Of a stretch of 64,000 bases of DNA, positions 53,393 to 63,186 are shown piece after piece. A model generated the notes under the pieces. The model searched no databases, was not told where the DNA came from, and worked only from the letters and a program-made list of their open reading frames with translations. Source of the DNA: Gimesia aquarii (GTDB lineage Bacteria > Planctomycetota > Planctomycetia > Planctomycetales > Planctomycetaceae); the NCBI RefSeq assembly GCF_007748195.1, contig NZ_CP037920.1, forward strand, positions 1,054,001 to 1,118,000, written 5' to 3'. A program made the position numbers and the translations under genes. The stretch's first letter is position 1, and each line of letters opens with the position of its first letter.

Positions 53393-53397
53393 TCACA

Positions 53398-53436
53398 AGT
53401 GTTAAAGCTAGATGAAATCTAACACTATTCTTTTTT
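53398..53436 (+). terminator. Intrinsic terminator after VanZ-like gene
   Basis: AGTGTTA / TAACACT 7-bp stem followed by ATTCTTTTTT. It overlaps the zwf stop codon on the other strand. Confidence 0.65.
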
Positions 53437-54984
53437 ACTAGCCGACGGAGTGCGCCAGTGGCGTTTTGATTTATTTAAAAGTGTCATCGCACTCGATGGT
53501 CCCCAGGTTCCTGCATAATAAGGCTCAGGAGTCTGATCTGTCTTTTCCCATTCTTCCAGAACTGGTGTCACAAACTTCCAGGCAGCTTCCAGTTCATCAC
53601 TCCGAGTAAAGAGAGTAGAATCACCGCGCAGCACATCCATCAGCAATCGCTCATAAGCTTCGGGCAGGCTTTTGTGGTAAGCATCTTCAAATGCAAAATC
53701 CATCTCAACGGGTTGAATCTGATATTGCATACCAGGACGTTTCGTCGAGAACTTCATGGAAATCGATTCTTTAGGCTGGATGCGGAAAATGAGTTCATTC
53801 GGCTTTCGTTCAACCAGCGAGCAGATATCACCATCGCATTCTACGGTCGTAAAGAGATTCATTGGTGGGTGCTTAAACTGAATGGCAATTTCACTGACTC
53901 GTTCAGGCATTCTCTTGCCCGTCCGCAAGTAAAAGGGAACCCCTTCCCATCGCCAGTTTTCGACCATTACTTCCATTGCGACAAAGGTTTCCCGGTGAGA
54001 GTCTGCAGGCACGCGCTCTTCTTCCCGATACCCGGGGACTGCCTGTCCAAACGATTGTCCCGCTGTATATTGGCCGGCGACAGCCCATTCGGAAATATCA
54101 CCTTTGGTTCCTGGTGAGAGCGTTTTCAAGACTTTCAGTTTTTCATCACGAATTTCCTCTCCACTGAAAAGCGCGGGAGGTTCCATGGCAATTAAACATA
54201 AAAGTTGTAGAACATGATTTTGTAGGACGTCTCGTAACGCTCCCGAACGGTCATAATAGCCACCCCGCCCGTGTTCAATTCCCTGTGATTCTGCAACTGT
54301 GATTTGTACATGATCAACGTGATTGCGATTTAATAAGGGTTCAAAAATCGAATTGCTCAATCGGAACAACAGAATATTCTGAACAGTTTCTTTACCTAAA
54401 TAATGGTCAATTCGATAAATCTGATCTTCATCCAAGAGTTCGCTTAATTGCTGGCTCAGTTCCTGTGCAGACTGAAGATCGTGGCCAAACGGTTTCTCAA
54501 TGACAACACGCAACCACTCTTCTCCTGAATTGCGTGGTACCATCTGCGCCTGGGATAGTGCATTAACGGCTGGATAAAATAAAGAGGGTGCTGTTGCCAG
54601 ATAAGCGACACGTTTGGTGATGATGTCTCCGAGAACTTCACGTTCAACCGCTTCTATTGAAGATTTCAGTTTTGCATGATCACTTTCAGCTGTGATATCA
54701 ATTTCACGGTAAAACAGTCGCTTGGAAAAGAGAGCCCATTTTTCATCTGTCACAGTGCCCGTACGAGTAAATTTCGAAACCGTATCGCGTTGCTCGTTTC
54801 GAAATTGTTCGTCTGTCTTTGACCGTCGCGCCAAGCCTATGATGGGAAGATCTGCTGAAAGAAACCCTTCGCTCCAGAGGTCATACAATGCGGGAATTAA
54901 TTTTCGGGCTGTCAAATCACCAGAGGCGCCAAAAATCAGAATGGTTGCAGTTGTTAAATCGATAGAAGGATTAGAATTGGCCAT
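53425..54984 (-). CDS. zwf: Glucose-6-phosphate 1-dehydrogenase
   Basis: First step of the oxidative pentose phosphate path, giving NADPH. The NADP site GASGDLTARKLIPALYDL is at the N-terminus; EKPFGHDLQSA and the catalytic RIDHYLGKE motif follow, with LRTGKRMPERVSEIAI downstream. 519 residues is standard. Monocistronic between a terminator and ispG, which is on the same strand and lies upstream. Confidence 0.97.
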   Translation of the reverse strand: MANSNPSIDLTTATILIFGASGDLTARKLIPALYDLWSEGFLSADLPIIGLARRSKTDEQFRNEQRDTVSKFTRTGTVTDEKWALFSKRLFYREIDITAESDHAKLKSSIEAVEREVLGDIITKRVAYLATAPSLFYPAVNALSQAQMVPRNSGEEWLRVVIEKPFGHDLQSAQELSQQLSELLDEDQIYRIDHYLGKETVQNILLFRLSNSIFEPLLNRNHVDHVQITVAESQGIEHGRGGYYDRSGALRDVLQNHVLQLLCLIAMEPPALFSGEEIRDEKLKVLKTLSPGTKGDISEWAVAGQYTAGQSFGQAVPGYREEERVPADSHRETFVAMEVMVENWRWEGVPFYLRTGKRMPERVSEIAIQFKHPPMNLFTTVECDGDICSLVERKPNELIFRIQPKESISMKFSTKRPGMQYQIQPVEMDFAFEDAYHKSLPEAYERLLMDVLRGDSTLFTRSDELEAAWKFVTPVLEEWEKTDQTPEPYYAGTWGPSSAMTLLNKSKRHWRTPSASKKE

Positions 54985-55059
54985 GACTTACATCCATGCC
55001 TTAATAGAAAGTGTGGTTCTGGGAATAGGAATGTTTGTTATATTAAGTGAAGCAGACAG

Positions 55060-56205
55060 TTAAATTTTTGCCGATTGTTGTTCGATGAGTAAATCCAATT
55101 CACCTTTGAGGCGAGGTAAGATATCATCATAGGAATATCGGCCTAAAGACTCGCTTCTTTTCTTTAGATTGACATAATTAGGACCACACCAGAGGCCGAG
55201 GTCTGCATCATCTGTTTCTCCAGGACCATTCACTCGACAACCCATGACTGCAATTGTAATTTTATGCTCCTTGGCATATTCAGTCATTTTTTTGACATCC
55301 GCTGCCAAATCAACAAACACCTCGTTTTCCACACGAGAGCAACTGGGACAGCTGATGATATTAATGCCTTCTTGAGCAAAATTAACAACCGTTCGTACGC
55401 GCCCGGCAGCAATATCTTCCAGAATGGAACGCCCGGCTTCGATTTCTTCTCCTTTTCGATCATTGGGAACGGTTAAGGAAACGCGAATCGTATCTCCAAT
55501 GCCTTTACTGATGAGTTGTTCGAAGGCCATTCTTGTCTTTATGATTCCATCTGGAGGCATACCGGCTTCCGTTACGCCCAAATGGAGTGGGATATCGGGA
55601 CGTTGTGTGGCAAACCGCGTATTCACTTCAATTACTTTTGCCGGATCCGAATCCTTTAGCGAGACACAAAACCGGGTGAAATCAATGGATTCCAGAAGCT
55701 CGCAATGATCAAAGGCACTTTCCAGCATGGGAGAGATAGAGTCATCAGGATCATACTTTTCGAGTTTCGCCGGATCGACTGAACCACAGTTTACGCCAAC
55801 GCGGATCGCGCAATCATTGTCTTTTGCAACTTCTGCGATAAATTCCACTTTCTTCTGCCAGGGTTTTTCCGGCTCATGATGATAAAGATGTCCCGGGTTG
55901 TAACGCAGTTTGTTGACATACGGGGCGATGACTTCCGCCAATCGGTAGTTTTCCTGTAAGTCTACAGATAGAGGAACAGTCGTCTGTTTTCGAATTTCGA
56001 TGAGTGCGGCTGCTTCTCGTTTATTATCTACAGCAATTCTTACGATATCAGCTCCAGCCTCTTCCAGTGAATGAATCTGGGCGACGGTTGCATCAATGTT
56101 GCTGGTTTTCGTCGCGGTCATACTTTGAACAGCAATTGGATTCTTGTTTCCAATTGTAATTGCACCAATCTTCACTGCTCTTGTTGGATTCCGTGGTAAC
56201 TGCAA
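55060..56205 (-). CDS. ispG: (E)-4-hydroxy-3-methylbut-2-enyl-diphosphate synthase (IspG/GcpE)
   Basis: Isoprenoid MEP-pathway enzyme with a [4Fe-4S] cluster. The TIM-barrel start ([23 protein letters not shown]) and the cluster-binding region IISCPSCSR ... [17 protein letters not shown] are complete. 381 residues is the normal bacterial length. The start is TTG at 56205, backed by AAAGGA eight bases upstream; no nearer ATG makes sense with the N-terminal motif. Confidence 0.95.
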   Translation of the reverse strand: MQLPRNPTRAVKIGAITIGNKNPIAVQSMTATKTSNIDATVAQIHSLEEAGADIVRIAVDNKREAAALIEIRKQTTVPLSVDLQENYRLAEVIAPYVNKLRYNPGHLYHHEPEKPWQKKVEFIAEVAKDNDCAIRVGVNCGSVDPAKLEKYDPDDSISPMLESAFDHCELLESIDFTRFCVSLKDSDPAKVIEVNTRFATQRPDIPLHLGVTEAGMPPDGIIKTRMAFEQLISKGIGDTIRVSLTVPNDRKGEEIEAGRSILEDIAAGRVRTVVNFAQEGINIISCPSCSRVENEVFVDLAADVKKMTEYAKEHKITIAVMGCRVNGPGETDDADLGLWCGPNYVNLKKRSESLGRYSYDDILPRLKGELDLLIEQQSAKI

Positions 56206-56411
56206 GTTGCTGGTCCTTTAAGGTATATTGATGCTCAGATTTCGATTTCAAATTCAAGGATTGTAAAAGATCCAGACTGCAACGTCCATTCATGAAAAAT
56301 AGATAAAAATCAATTGGGATTGACAGATTTTTCATGTCTTTTTACAAGCCTTGGGTCAAGTATTGCTATTTTATGCAAAAATGCGTCGTATACAAAGTAG
56401 GCGGAATAAAA

Positions 56412-57872
56412 ATGAATCGTCAAATTGCAGGGATGCTAGTCGGTTTATGTGTGCTCAGTGGCTGTGGGGCTGATGCACAAACGGCTTCAGAGAAAGCAGT
56501 TAAGTCAAATCAAGCTACAGAGAATGTATCGCAAAATCAAGAGGCCAAAAGTGATACAACCTCCAAAAGTGGAGCTCATACAGAAGAGTCTGTGAAGTCA
56601 ACGCAGCAGATTTCTCAAAATTCGAGTACTGTAGACGAAGCCACTGTGAAAAAAGCAGAGGAATTTTTTGTTCAAGCAATGAAGTCGCTAAAAAAAAGGG
56701 AATTTGCTAATAGCGTTCAGATTTTAACTACGGCGATTAATCTCAATCCACACGAATCGAAATACTATTTTCATCGTGGGAGTGTATGGGCTGACCTGAA
56801 ACAGGACGCCAATGCAATAATTGATCTTACAAAAGCGATTGAGATGAGTCCTAAAAATGGTCAGTATTATCTGACTCGGGGGATATTTTTTGCGACACGC
56901 GGTGGCGGTGAATTGGCGGTCAAAGATTTCTCGAAGGCCATCGAACTCAATCCAGATGATTTCCAGGCTTTTAACAATCGTGGTTTGTTGTTTGCAACAT
57001 CGGGAAAAATAAAGGAGGCGCGAGCTGACTTCGAACAGGTTTTACGCATCCAACCGGATAGCCTTGATGCAATGAACAATCTGGGTTTTGCGTTGATGAA
57101 TCTAAATGAGATCGACAAAGCCATTGAGACCTTAAATGAAGTAATCAAGCGAGAACCGAAATATCTGAATGCCTATGATAATCGTGGACTGGCCTGGCAG
57201 AAACAAAAAGAATTTGCAAAGGCAGCAGAAGATTTTACAACCGCGATTCAACTCAGCCCCCAGAACCTGAAATTTTATCAACAGCGGATGGTTGTTTATG
57301 AGAAGATGAATCAACCTGAAAAGGCTAAGGCAGATGCAGAAAAAATTAATTGGTTGAAAAGACTGGCAATCATCAACGATCGAATTACCAAGTCACCTAA
57401 GGATGTAGATCTCGTATTAGAGCGTGCACAGTTTTATCTGGAGTCAGACATGCGTGAAAAAGCAATGCAGGACTATGCGAAGATTGTTTCACTAACCCAG
57501 GATACTGGGCGTGGCTATTACATTCGTGGTGCACTTTATTTAGAAGAAAACAAACTTGATCGGTGTATTCAGGAATGTTCTCGAGCCATAAACATACAAC
57601 CGAATCCAGAAGCCTATTCAATTCGTGGTGATGCTTTCATGAAACGCGGTGATATTGAACATGCACTGCGTGATTTCGAACGAGCCAAACGGATCGATGA
57701 AATTGTAGCGAAGGCCTATCTGATGCGATCAAAATCACTTAAGAAACAAGGCAAACTGAAAAAGGCCGCCGAAGATTTTGAACGTGCCGTTGCCATCGAT
57801 CCTTCTTTGGGCCCCACTAAATTGAATGAAGATAAAACGACTGCCAAGCCCGTCATTCGTCCTATTGATTGA
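56412..57872 (+). CDS. TPR-repeat lipoprotein
   Basis: The lipobox (CVLSGCG, Cys about 18) marks an envelope lipoprotein. After a Ser/Thr/Lys/Glu-rich linker come about nine TPR units (YYFHRGSVWADLKQDANAIIDLTKAI, FQAFNNRGLLFATSGKIKEARADFEQVL, and so on to KAAEDFERAVAIDPS), so it is a peptide- or protein-binding scaffold. The ATG at 56412 (GGCGGA upstream) is preferred to the one at 56334. Partner unknown. Confidence 0.85.
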   Translation: MNRQIAGMLVGLCVLSGCGADAQTASEKAVKSNQATENVSQNQEAKSDTTSKSGAHTEESVKSTQQISQNSSTVDEATVKKAEEFFVQAMKSLKKREFANSVQILTTAINLNPHESKYYFHRGSVWADLKQDANAIIDLTKAIEMSPKNGQYYLTRGIFFATRGGGELAVKDFSKAIELNPDDFQAFNNRGLLFATSGKIKEARADFEQVLRIQPDSLDAMNNLGFALMNLNEIDKAIETLNEVIKREPKYLNAYDNRGLAWQKQKEFAKAAEDFTTAIQLSPQNLKFYQQRMVVYEKMNQPEKAKADAEKINWLKRLAIINDRITKSPKDVDLVLERAQFYLESDMREKAMQDYAKIVSLTQDTGRGYYIRGALYLEENKLDRCIQECSRAINIQPNPEAYSIRGDAFMKRGDIEHALRDFERAKRIDEIVAKAYLMRSKSLKKQGKLKKAAEDFERAVAIDPSLGPTKLNEDKTTAKPVIRPID

Positions 57873-57960
57873 GATCGGACAATCGTTCTTAAAAGGTGGG
57901 TAGATCGAACAAAGATACTTGTTTGTCTGTTCGGGTGCTTTAAACGTAAGTGAGGATTAT

Positions 57961-58353
57961 ATGAGCGACGGTTTTCTGGACGATATGGAAGACTCACGTA
58001 GGCGCTCCAAAGAACCTCAATCGTTTTCGATAGCCGATTTGCTTTTCGTAAGTTTTAACTCACGCGTGATTGCACTGGATCGGGACACGGGCGACATGAT
58101 CTGGAATTGGAAAACACCAAAAGGCAGGTCGAATTATGTTTCGATTTTAGTAGACGATGACCAATTATTTGCATCTGTTGATGGTTACACGTATTGTTTA
58201 GATCCTCTCACAGGACGCCAAATCTGGTTTAATCCTCTGAAAGGATTCGGGTATGGAATTCCCTCATTGGCCACTGCGCAGTTCAACAGCAACACCTCTG
58301 CCGCTGCTGAAATCCTCGCGCGTGAACAGCGTAGACAGCAAACGGGAGGGTAG
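57961..58353 (+). CDS. Small PQQ-repeat-like protein
   Basis: 131 residues from the ATG at 57961 (GAGGA upstream). The middle has two units like PQQ/beta-propeller blades: VIALDRDTGDMIWNWKTP and YTYCLDPLTGRQIWFNPLKG. No signal peptide. Too short for a full propeller; it may oligomerise or be a lineage-specific mini-domain. Convergent with the GNAT gene. Confidence 0.65.
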   Translation: MSDGFLDDMEDSRRRSKEPQSFSIADLLFVSFNSRVIALDRDTGDMIWNWKTPKGRSNYVSILVDDDQLFASVDGYTYCLDPLTGRQIWFNPLKGFGYGIPSLATAQFNSNTSAAAEILAREQRRQQTGG

Positions 58354-58390
58354 TAGGTAAGGTTTATCAGGTAGTGCAAGAGACCTCTTT

Positions 58391-59449
58391 TTACGATAGC
58401 AGCTCGGCATTCGTTAAGTGCCACCGGTCAGAATCAAGAATGGGCTTGATATCAAAATTTGGCTTATGCTGATTGGCATGCACAAAGACTCTAATGGTTG
58501 AGCGTCTTTGAAAGAACCCAAATTTTGTCAGTAGTTTCATGACTTCTTTCTTCCCAAAATAATTAAGCACAATAGAATCGATCCCGATTTGTCGTGTATA
58601 TTCGCAGAATATTGCTAACATCTGTTTCAATGATTTCTGATCGCGACAAAAGAAGTCTTGGATTCCTGCGGCATAATCACCATTTCGACCAGATTCTCCC
58701 AAAACGTAAACCAAATAACCCAACAGTTCCTGTTGTGGATTTTCTAACGTCAGAATATGAAATCGTGTGTCCGGCTCATGGCGAAAACGCCATTCCAGAA
58801 ATTCACGAGTTCGTTCTACCATAAAGCTTCCATCAGAATATTCAGAGAACAACGTCCCAAATCGTTCATCAATCGGTGCATCAAAGTTGACTTTGATACG
58901 ATGAGATAAAAACGTTCTTGTTTCGAGAGAATAAATTCGTAGTGAGAGATCAACGAGAGATGAAATGCCTTTTCTCAAGATCGTAGTTCGAATTTTGTCT
59001 TTTAATTTGTACTCACTTCGAATTGGTTTTACCCAATTTTGAAAGTTTCCGATTTCTTGATATCGGCATCGTTTAAAAACTGCGGCGGCAGTCTCTGTCA
59101 TCCCAAACACGAAATCAAATTCTGTTTCTGGTAAATGGGAAATTAAAGCGCGTTGCAGTTTGAGTGCAGCTTGAGCGCCACGATGTGTTTCATCGACATT
59201 GATTCCCTCAGCCTGACCCACTAAAAAAGGTTGTTTCGATGAACTCATACGACGGGGCAATAAACCGGTCGAACCAACTAGTTTGCCAGCTTCCTCTCTG
59301 GCTAACCAGCAATAGTTATCACCAAACGGGTTTTGCTGATGAGACCAGTTAAACCATTGAGAATCAGTTTTCTTAAAATTCCGATTAATCAACGAAAGTA
59401 GTTCTTCATGATCGTCACTCGGAGTTGTCTGAGTGATTGAATAACCCAT
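58391..59449 (-). CDS. GNAT-type acetyltransferase
   Basis: 352 residues with GNAT-like strand/helix order: an N-terminal acyl-CoA domain with WLAREEAGKLVGSTGLLPRR and GQAEGINVDETHRGAQAALKLQRALI (the acyl-CoA loop RGxxxA-type), then FDFVFGMTETAAAVFKRCRYQEIG, and a second, weaker half. Reads as a GNAT-like fold of the longer kind. Substrate unknown. Confidence 0.65.
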   Translation of the reverse strand: MGYSITQTTPSDDHEELLSLINRNFKKTDSQWFNWSHQQNPFGDNYCWLAREEAGKLVGSTGLLPRRMSSSKQPFLVGQAEGINVDETHRGAQAALKLQRALISHLPETEFDFVFGMTETAAAVFKRCRYQEIGNFQNWVKPIRSEYKLKDKIRTTILRKGISSLVDLSLRIYSLETRTFLSHRIKVNFDAPIDERFGTLFSEYSDGSFMVERTREFLEWRFRHEPDTRFHILTLENPQQELLGYLVYVLGESGRNGDYAAGIQDFFCRDQKSLKQMLAIFCEYTRQIGIDSIVLNYFGKKEVMKLLTKFGFFQRRSTIRVFVHANQHKPNFDIKPILDSDRWHLTNAELLS

Positions 59450-59603
59450 ACAGAATGAACCCGTCTATACATGATAAATGACTGAGAAAACAGCAGTTAT
59501 TAACATTCATGAAGTCTAGGCCACAGGTATGGGAAGTCAAATTCGATAAACGTTGATTGATGTTAGTGATCAAAGTCATGCACTGTATCAGATAGAACTG
59601 CTA

Positions 59604-60017
59604 TCATTCTGAAACATAAGTGCTTACGAGGAGTTCTATGAGACTCCCGTTGGCTTCAGGGAATCGTAGATCTGTGAGACGTTTTGCCGGAATCCAGTGG
59701 AATCCCTTCAGACTTTGATCGGTGAATACTGCCTGCATCTGAACGGGTTGGCACAACCAGAAATGCAGTTGAACGTCAGCATGATCATATGCGTGCTCTT
59801 CATAACGTAATTCTTCCAAAGCTGTGACCTCAAGGCCCGTTTCTTCGAGGCATTCTCTTACCGCGCATTGCTGAGCTGACTCACCGGATTCACATTTTCC
59901 ACCTGGAAATTCATGAAAACCTGCAAGTGGAGAGTGTACATCCCGGATCCCAATCAAGAAATGCCGTTGATATTCGACAACGGCAATTCCGATTCGGTTT
60001 GTTTTCCGGGAGCTCAT
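59604..60017 (-). CDS. Nudix hydrolase (MutT-like)
   Basis: Nudix box GGKCESGESAQQCAVRECLEETGLEV is complete (G-x5-E-x7-REUxEExGU pattern). 137 residues, MutT-sized, with no fused domain. It may clean oxidised nucleotides or other nucleoside diphosphates; specificity cannot be read. It lies 41 bp after the PIN-TRAM gene on the same strand. Confidence 0.9.
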   Translation of the reverse strand: MSSRKTNRIGIAVVEYQRHFLIGIRDVHSPLAGFHEFPGGKCESGESAQQCAVRECLEETGLEVTALEELRYEEHAYDHADVQLHFWLCQPVQMQAVFTDQSLKGFHWIPAKRLTDLRFPEANGSLIELLVSTYVSE

Positions 60018-60058
60018 CGCTTCAGTCCGTTTCGTTCCGGAAGCATTACAGAGAGGCT

Positions 60059-61072
60059 TTAACGACTTTCGGTCACGCGTCCAAAAATCATACGGCCCGC
60101 GCTACTTTGTAGAACACTTGTGACAACAGCATCAACGTCGCGACCTACTAAATGGTTTGCTTGTTCGCAAACTACCATCGTTCCATCATCCAGGTAGCCT
60201 ACGCCTTGAGCCTGCGACTCTCCTTCTTTTATAATCTTTAATTGAAGATGCTCGCCAGGCAGGTAACGTGGTTTCAGAGAGTTTGCCACATCGTTAAGGT
60301 TGATCACATCAACTCCCTGTACGCTGGCGACTTTATTCAGATTAAAGTCATTCGTCACTACTTTCCCACCAAGTTTTTTCGCAGCCACGACTAGTCGTTG
60401 ATCGACGGTGAGCCCCTTTTCTTTATCTGTTTCCTTAGCCTCGTGCATAGAGATATCCACATTCGGATTGTTCTGTAAAGTAGATAAAATATCTAATCCA
60501 CGACGTCCTCGAACGCGACGTACTTTATCACTACTATCAGCAATGTCCTGTACTTCTTTCAGAATAAAGTCGGGAACAATCATTTCTGAATCCAGAATTT
60601 TGGTTTCGACGACGTCGGCAATTCGCCCGTCAATGAGAGCACTACTGTCGAGGACCAAAGGACGTCCTCCTTTTAATTCTCGGGAAAATTCCACATAAGG
60701 TACAATGAACCTGAAATCATCCTTGGTTTGTAGAAGAAAAGAAATACATAGATAAGGTAGCGTCAAAGTGGTAATCATCACCACTCCTTCACCCCATGGT
60801 GTCTTTGAAATCACAGGTCCCAGAGCCTGTATGAGTAGATAGCTAAGCAACACCCCTACCAATAATCCAAAATAGATGGCTGAAATGACTTCGATGCGCT
60901 TTCGACTAATGAGCAGGTCCAGGCAGGTGACTCCCTGGGTAAAGATCATCAAGAGCACAAATGCGACCAGAGGATATTGATCGACAGGACTGGGGGGATT
61001 AGAACTGACATAGGTTGCAATTGCCCCTGCACAAACAAAAGCATAAAGCACTCGGATACTTATTAATAGCAT
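60059..61072 (-). CDS. PIN-TRAM domain membrane protein (YacL-like)
   Basis: Four N-terminal membrane helices (about 1-130, e.g. [19 protein letters not shown]), then a PIN nuclease domain ([55 protein letters not shown]) with the acidic Asp residues in place, and a C-terminal TRAM-like stretch ([26 protein letters not shown]). This is the YacL/PilT-N-type architecture, a membrane-held RNase family of unclear target. Length 337 is typical. Confidence 0.85.
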   Translation of the reverse strand: MLLISIRVLYAFVCAGAIATYVSSNPPSPVDQYPLVAFVLLMIFTQGVTCLDLLISRKRIEVISAIYFGLLVGVLLSYLLIQALGPVISKTPWGEGVVMITTLTLPYLCISFLLQTKDDFRFIVPYVEFSRELKGGRPLVLDSSALIDGRIADVVETKILDSEMIVPDFILKEVQDIADSSDKVRRVRGRRGLDILSTLQNNPNVDISMHEAKETDKEKGLTVDQRLVVAAKKLGGKVVTNDFNLNKVASVQGVDVINLNDVANSLKPRYLPGEHLQLKIIKEGESQAQGVGYLDDGTMVVCEQANHLVGRDVDAVVTSVLQSSAGRMIFGRVTESR

Positions 61073-62070
61073 TTTAAATGGGTCACTTTGAGTTTAAGAC
61101 AATGGTACTAGTTATTTGTTCCCATTAACTCTCCCCACGCCAACTCCCACTTTAACAAAAGACTGTTCAGGCCCGATATTTTAATTCGGACATGCTCCAG
61201 AAACATTCCTGTTCTCCAGAAAATGGTGTTAGACATCCAGAGAGTTTGGGAATGATTTTGACATCGACAATAACAGGTTTTAAAAAATTGAACCAACAAA
61301 ATATTGATTTGATTTTCCTGATGAACTTAACTGATAGTGCGTTATCTACACAAAACAGACTAGTTCAATCTATTAACAATTCCACATACCAAGATCGCTT
61401 TTATTTAGTTTAAGGACCTCGTCTATTCCTTTACTAAAAGTTCATCATTCAAACAAACGTCATGGATGTGTTGTTGCTAACAGATGTCGAAGCAACAAAA
61501 TCATTGTGTGATCTCCCAAACACACAACATATTGCAGCTTTCAATTCTCGGTTATATCAAATTTGAAAACCTAAGCTGTTATATCAAACTACTTTCTCGT
61601 AACGAGAAAATAATAATCGTACACTATAGCTAATCAAATTTACTCACGCCACTGAAAAGGAAACAGTATCAACTGATTCTGCAACTTAATCTCGATAAAT
61701 ACACAAGTAATCAGTGTCTTTCAGTGGAAGAGCGCGATTTCTATTCTCAGACATCTCTGTATATAGATTGTGAATCTCAACTTCAATTTCTGTTGGAATT
61801 CAAGGAGTAGACATACAGATAGTTTTGCATTAGGACTCGAAGAACTCAATTCCTGCTACTGCATCAGACGCAAAAAGAAGTGCAAAGGTTCCAGGATTGA
61901 TTCAATGAATACCAGTCAGTTTGAATCTTTACGGGTTTTCGGGAGGAACAAAGGCTCTCATTGAACTGCCGAAGTCATAGAAATGCTAAAAGATGCCTTC
62001 AGGCAAAACTGGAAGCATCTTAACTGACCTGCTAGCCAGGATAGACTCATATTGGTTTGAAAGCTGAAAT
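61073..62070. other. Long region without a recognisable gene
   Basis: About 1 kb. Short reading frames are random-looking (no ribosome binding sites or family pattern). I note a 7-bp hairpin TTTCTCG-N3-CGAGAAA at 61593-61609, an 11-bp direct repeat GTTATATCAAA at 61551 and 61578, and the exbD terminator at the right end. It may hold the promoter of the PIN-TRAM gene on the left or decayed sequence. Confidence 0.5.
61986..62021 (-). terminator. Intrinsic terminator of the exb cluster
   Basis: AAGATG-c-CTTC / GAAG-CATCTT stem (10 bp with one bulge), loop 11 nt, followed on the - strand by TTTTAG. It lies 50 bases after the exbD stop at 62071. Confidence 0.75.
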
Positions 62071-62580
62071 TTAGCTTCCAGCAGCAGGACCGCCTACAGG
62101 TGGCGCAAATTTGATTTTCTCAATGTAACGGATAATGTGTTTTCCCGACGAATCAAGCCGACCTGTGCAAGCACTGACTGCCTTCAATGTATATTCAAAA
62201 TGCAGGTTGTAGTCGGCTTCGATTTCAACTTCCATATCTTTTGTGATTGGATTACCGGGTCTGCCGATAATTTTCAGGATCTCATTATTCAAACCAGCAA
62301 ACACATTCGGACCATTTCCCAAATTGACCTGTCCCAGTCGAATGGTATTCAGTGATCCATCTTCATTAGCCACAAGCCGGACTTTGATGTCAAACATAGG
62401 CAATTCATCGGAAGGGGTAGAATCATCGGTGATTGGCATATTGACGTTAAAGTCACCTTCCGGTTCAACAATATTCAGTGTCAACATAAAGAAGATCAAA
62501 AGCTGAAAGACGACATCAATCATCGGTGCCATCTGCGGCTCGATCTTTTCTGCTTCTCGCCCTGAACTACGTAACTTCAT
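62071..62580 (-). CDS. exbD: ExbD/TolR-family transporter, second copy
   Basis: Energy-transducing partner of ExbB. N-terminal KLRSSGREAEKIEPQMAPMIDVVFQLLIFFML carries the conserved Asp of the membrane helix (PMIDVVFQ), followed by a periplasmic domain of ~130 residues. I take the ATG at 62580 rather than a TTG at 62598. Third gene of the cluster. Confidence 0.9.
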   Translation of the reverse strand: MKLRSSGREAEKIEPQMAPMIDVVFQLLIFFMLTLNIVEPEGDFNVNMPITDDSTPSDELPMFDIKVRLVANEDGSLNTIRLGQVNLGNGPNVFAGLNNEILKIIGRPGNPITKDMEVEIEADYNLHFEYTLKAVSACTGRLDSSGKHIIRYIEKIKFAPPVGGPAAGS

Positions 62581-62642
62581 AGGAATATGATCCTGCAATA
62601 AAGAGGTCTGTAGAATCTACAGAATGTCTCAAAAATAATTGG

Positions 62643-63113
62643 CTACTGTGTCTTTTGTGTTGCTACAAAAGAAAACTTCGTGAAACCGTTTTCCTGTGCG
62701 AGCTTGATAAGGTCTTGTATCAATCCTGTGTCCACTTGAGCATCTGACCTTAATTTCACGGGGACATCATTCGGATCCTGGTTTTTCTGTTTGTAGATAC
62801 GTGCTTCCTGTTCCAGTTTTGGTCCAAATTTTAATACCGGGATTTTTTCACCAGTATAAAAAACATAAGCCTGAGGATCTGTAATTTCACCCTCCTGATT
62901 ACGTTCAAAGCCGATATTCAAAACGAGTTCATCAGCTGCTTTGGTTTCAGGAGGTTTAGCCAAAGAATCCGAGGGAAGTTTTACTCGTTCATCTGCTTGA
63001 ATCTGCTCAAAATTGGTAATCACCATAAAAAAGGCGATTAATTGAAAGACAATATCAATCATCGGCGTCATGTCGATCTCAGCGACTGCCGCTTTTTGGG
63101 ATTTAATTCGCAT
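62643..63113 (-). CDS. exbD: ExbD/TolR-family transporter, first copy
   Basis: Same family as its neighbour but a distinct sequence: KAAVAEIDMTPMIDIVFQLIAFFMVITNF with the conserved helix Asp, then a periplasmic domain (VPVKLRSDAQVDTGLIQDLI). ATG 63113, with GGAG nine bases before it; a GTG at 63128 is possible. Two different ExbD copies after one ExbB is the usual planctomycete layout and may form a mixed heteromer. Confidence 0.9.
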   Translation of the reverse strand: MRIKSQKAAVAEIDMTPMIDIVFQLIAFFMVITNFEQIQADERVKLPSDSLAKPPETKAADELVLNIGFERNQEGEITDPQAYVFYTGEKIPVLKFGPKLEQEARIYKQKNQDPNDVPVKLRSDAQVDTGLIQDLIKLAQENGFTKFSFVATQKTQ

Positions 63114-63186
63114 TGTAAAGCTCTCCACTCAAACAGAGTTAATTCCTGAATCGTGTTTGCAATGATTCTATTGATTCATTCAGACT

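Noticed and set aside
61770..61964. 65-codon frame in the 1-kb empty region
   Set aside because: No family pattern and a poor start context; product composition looks random.
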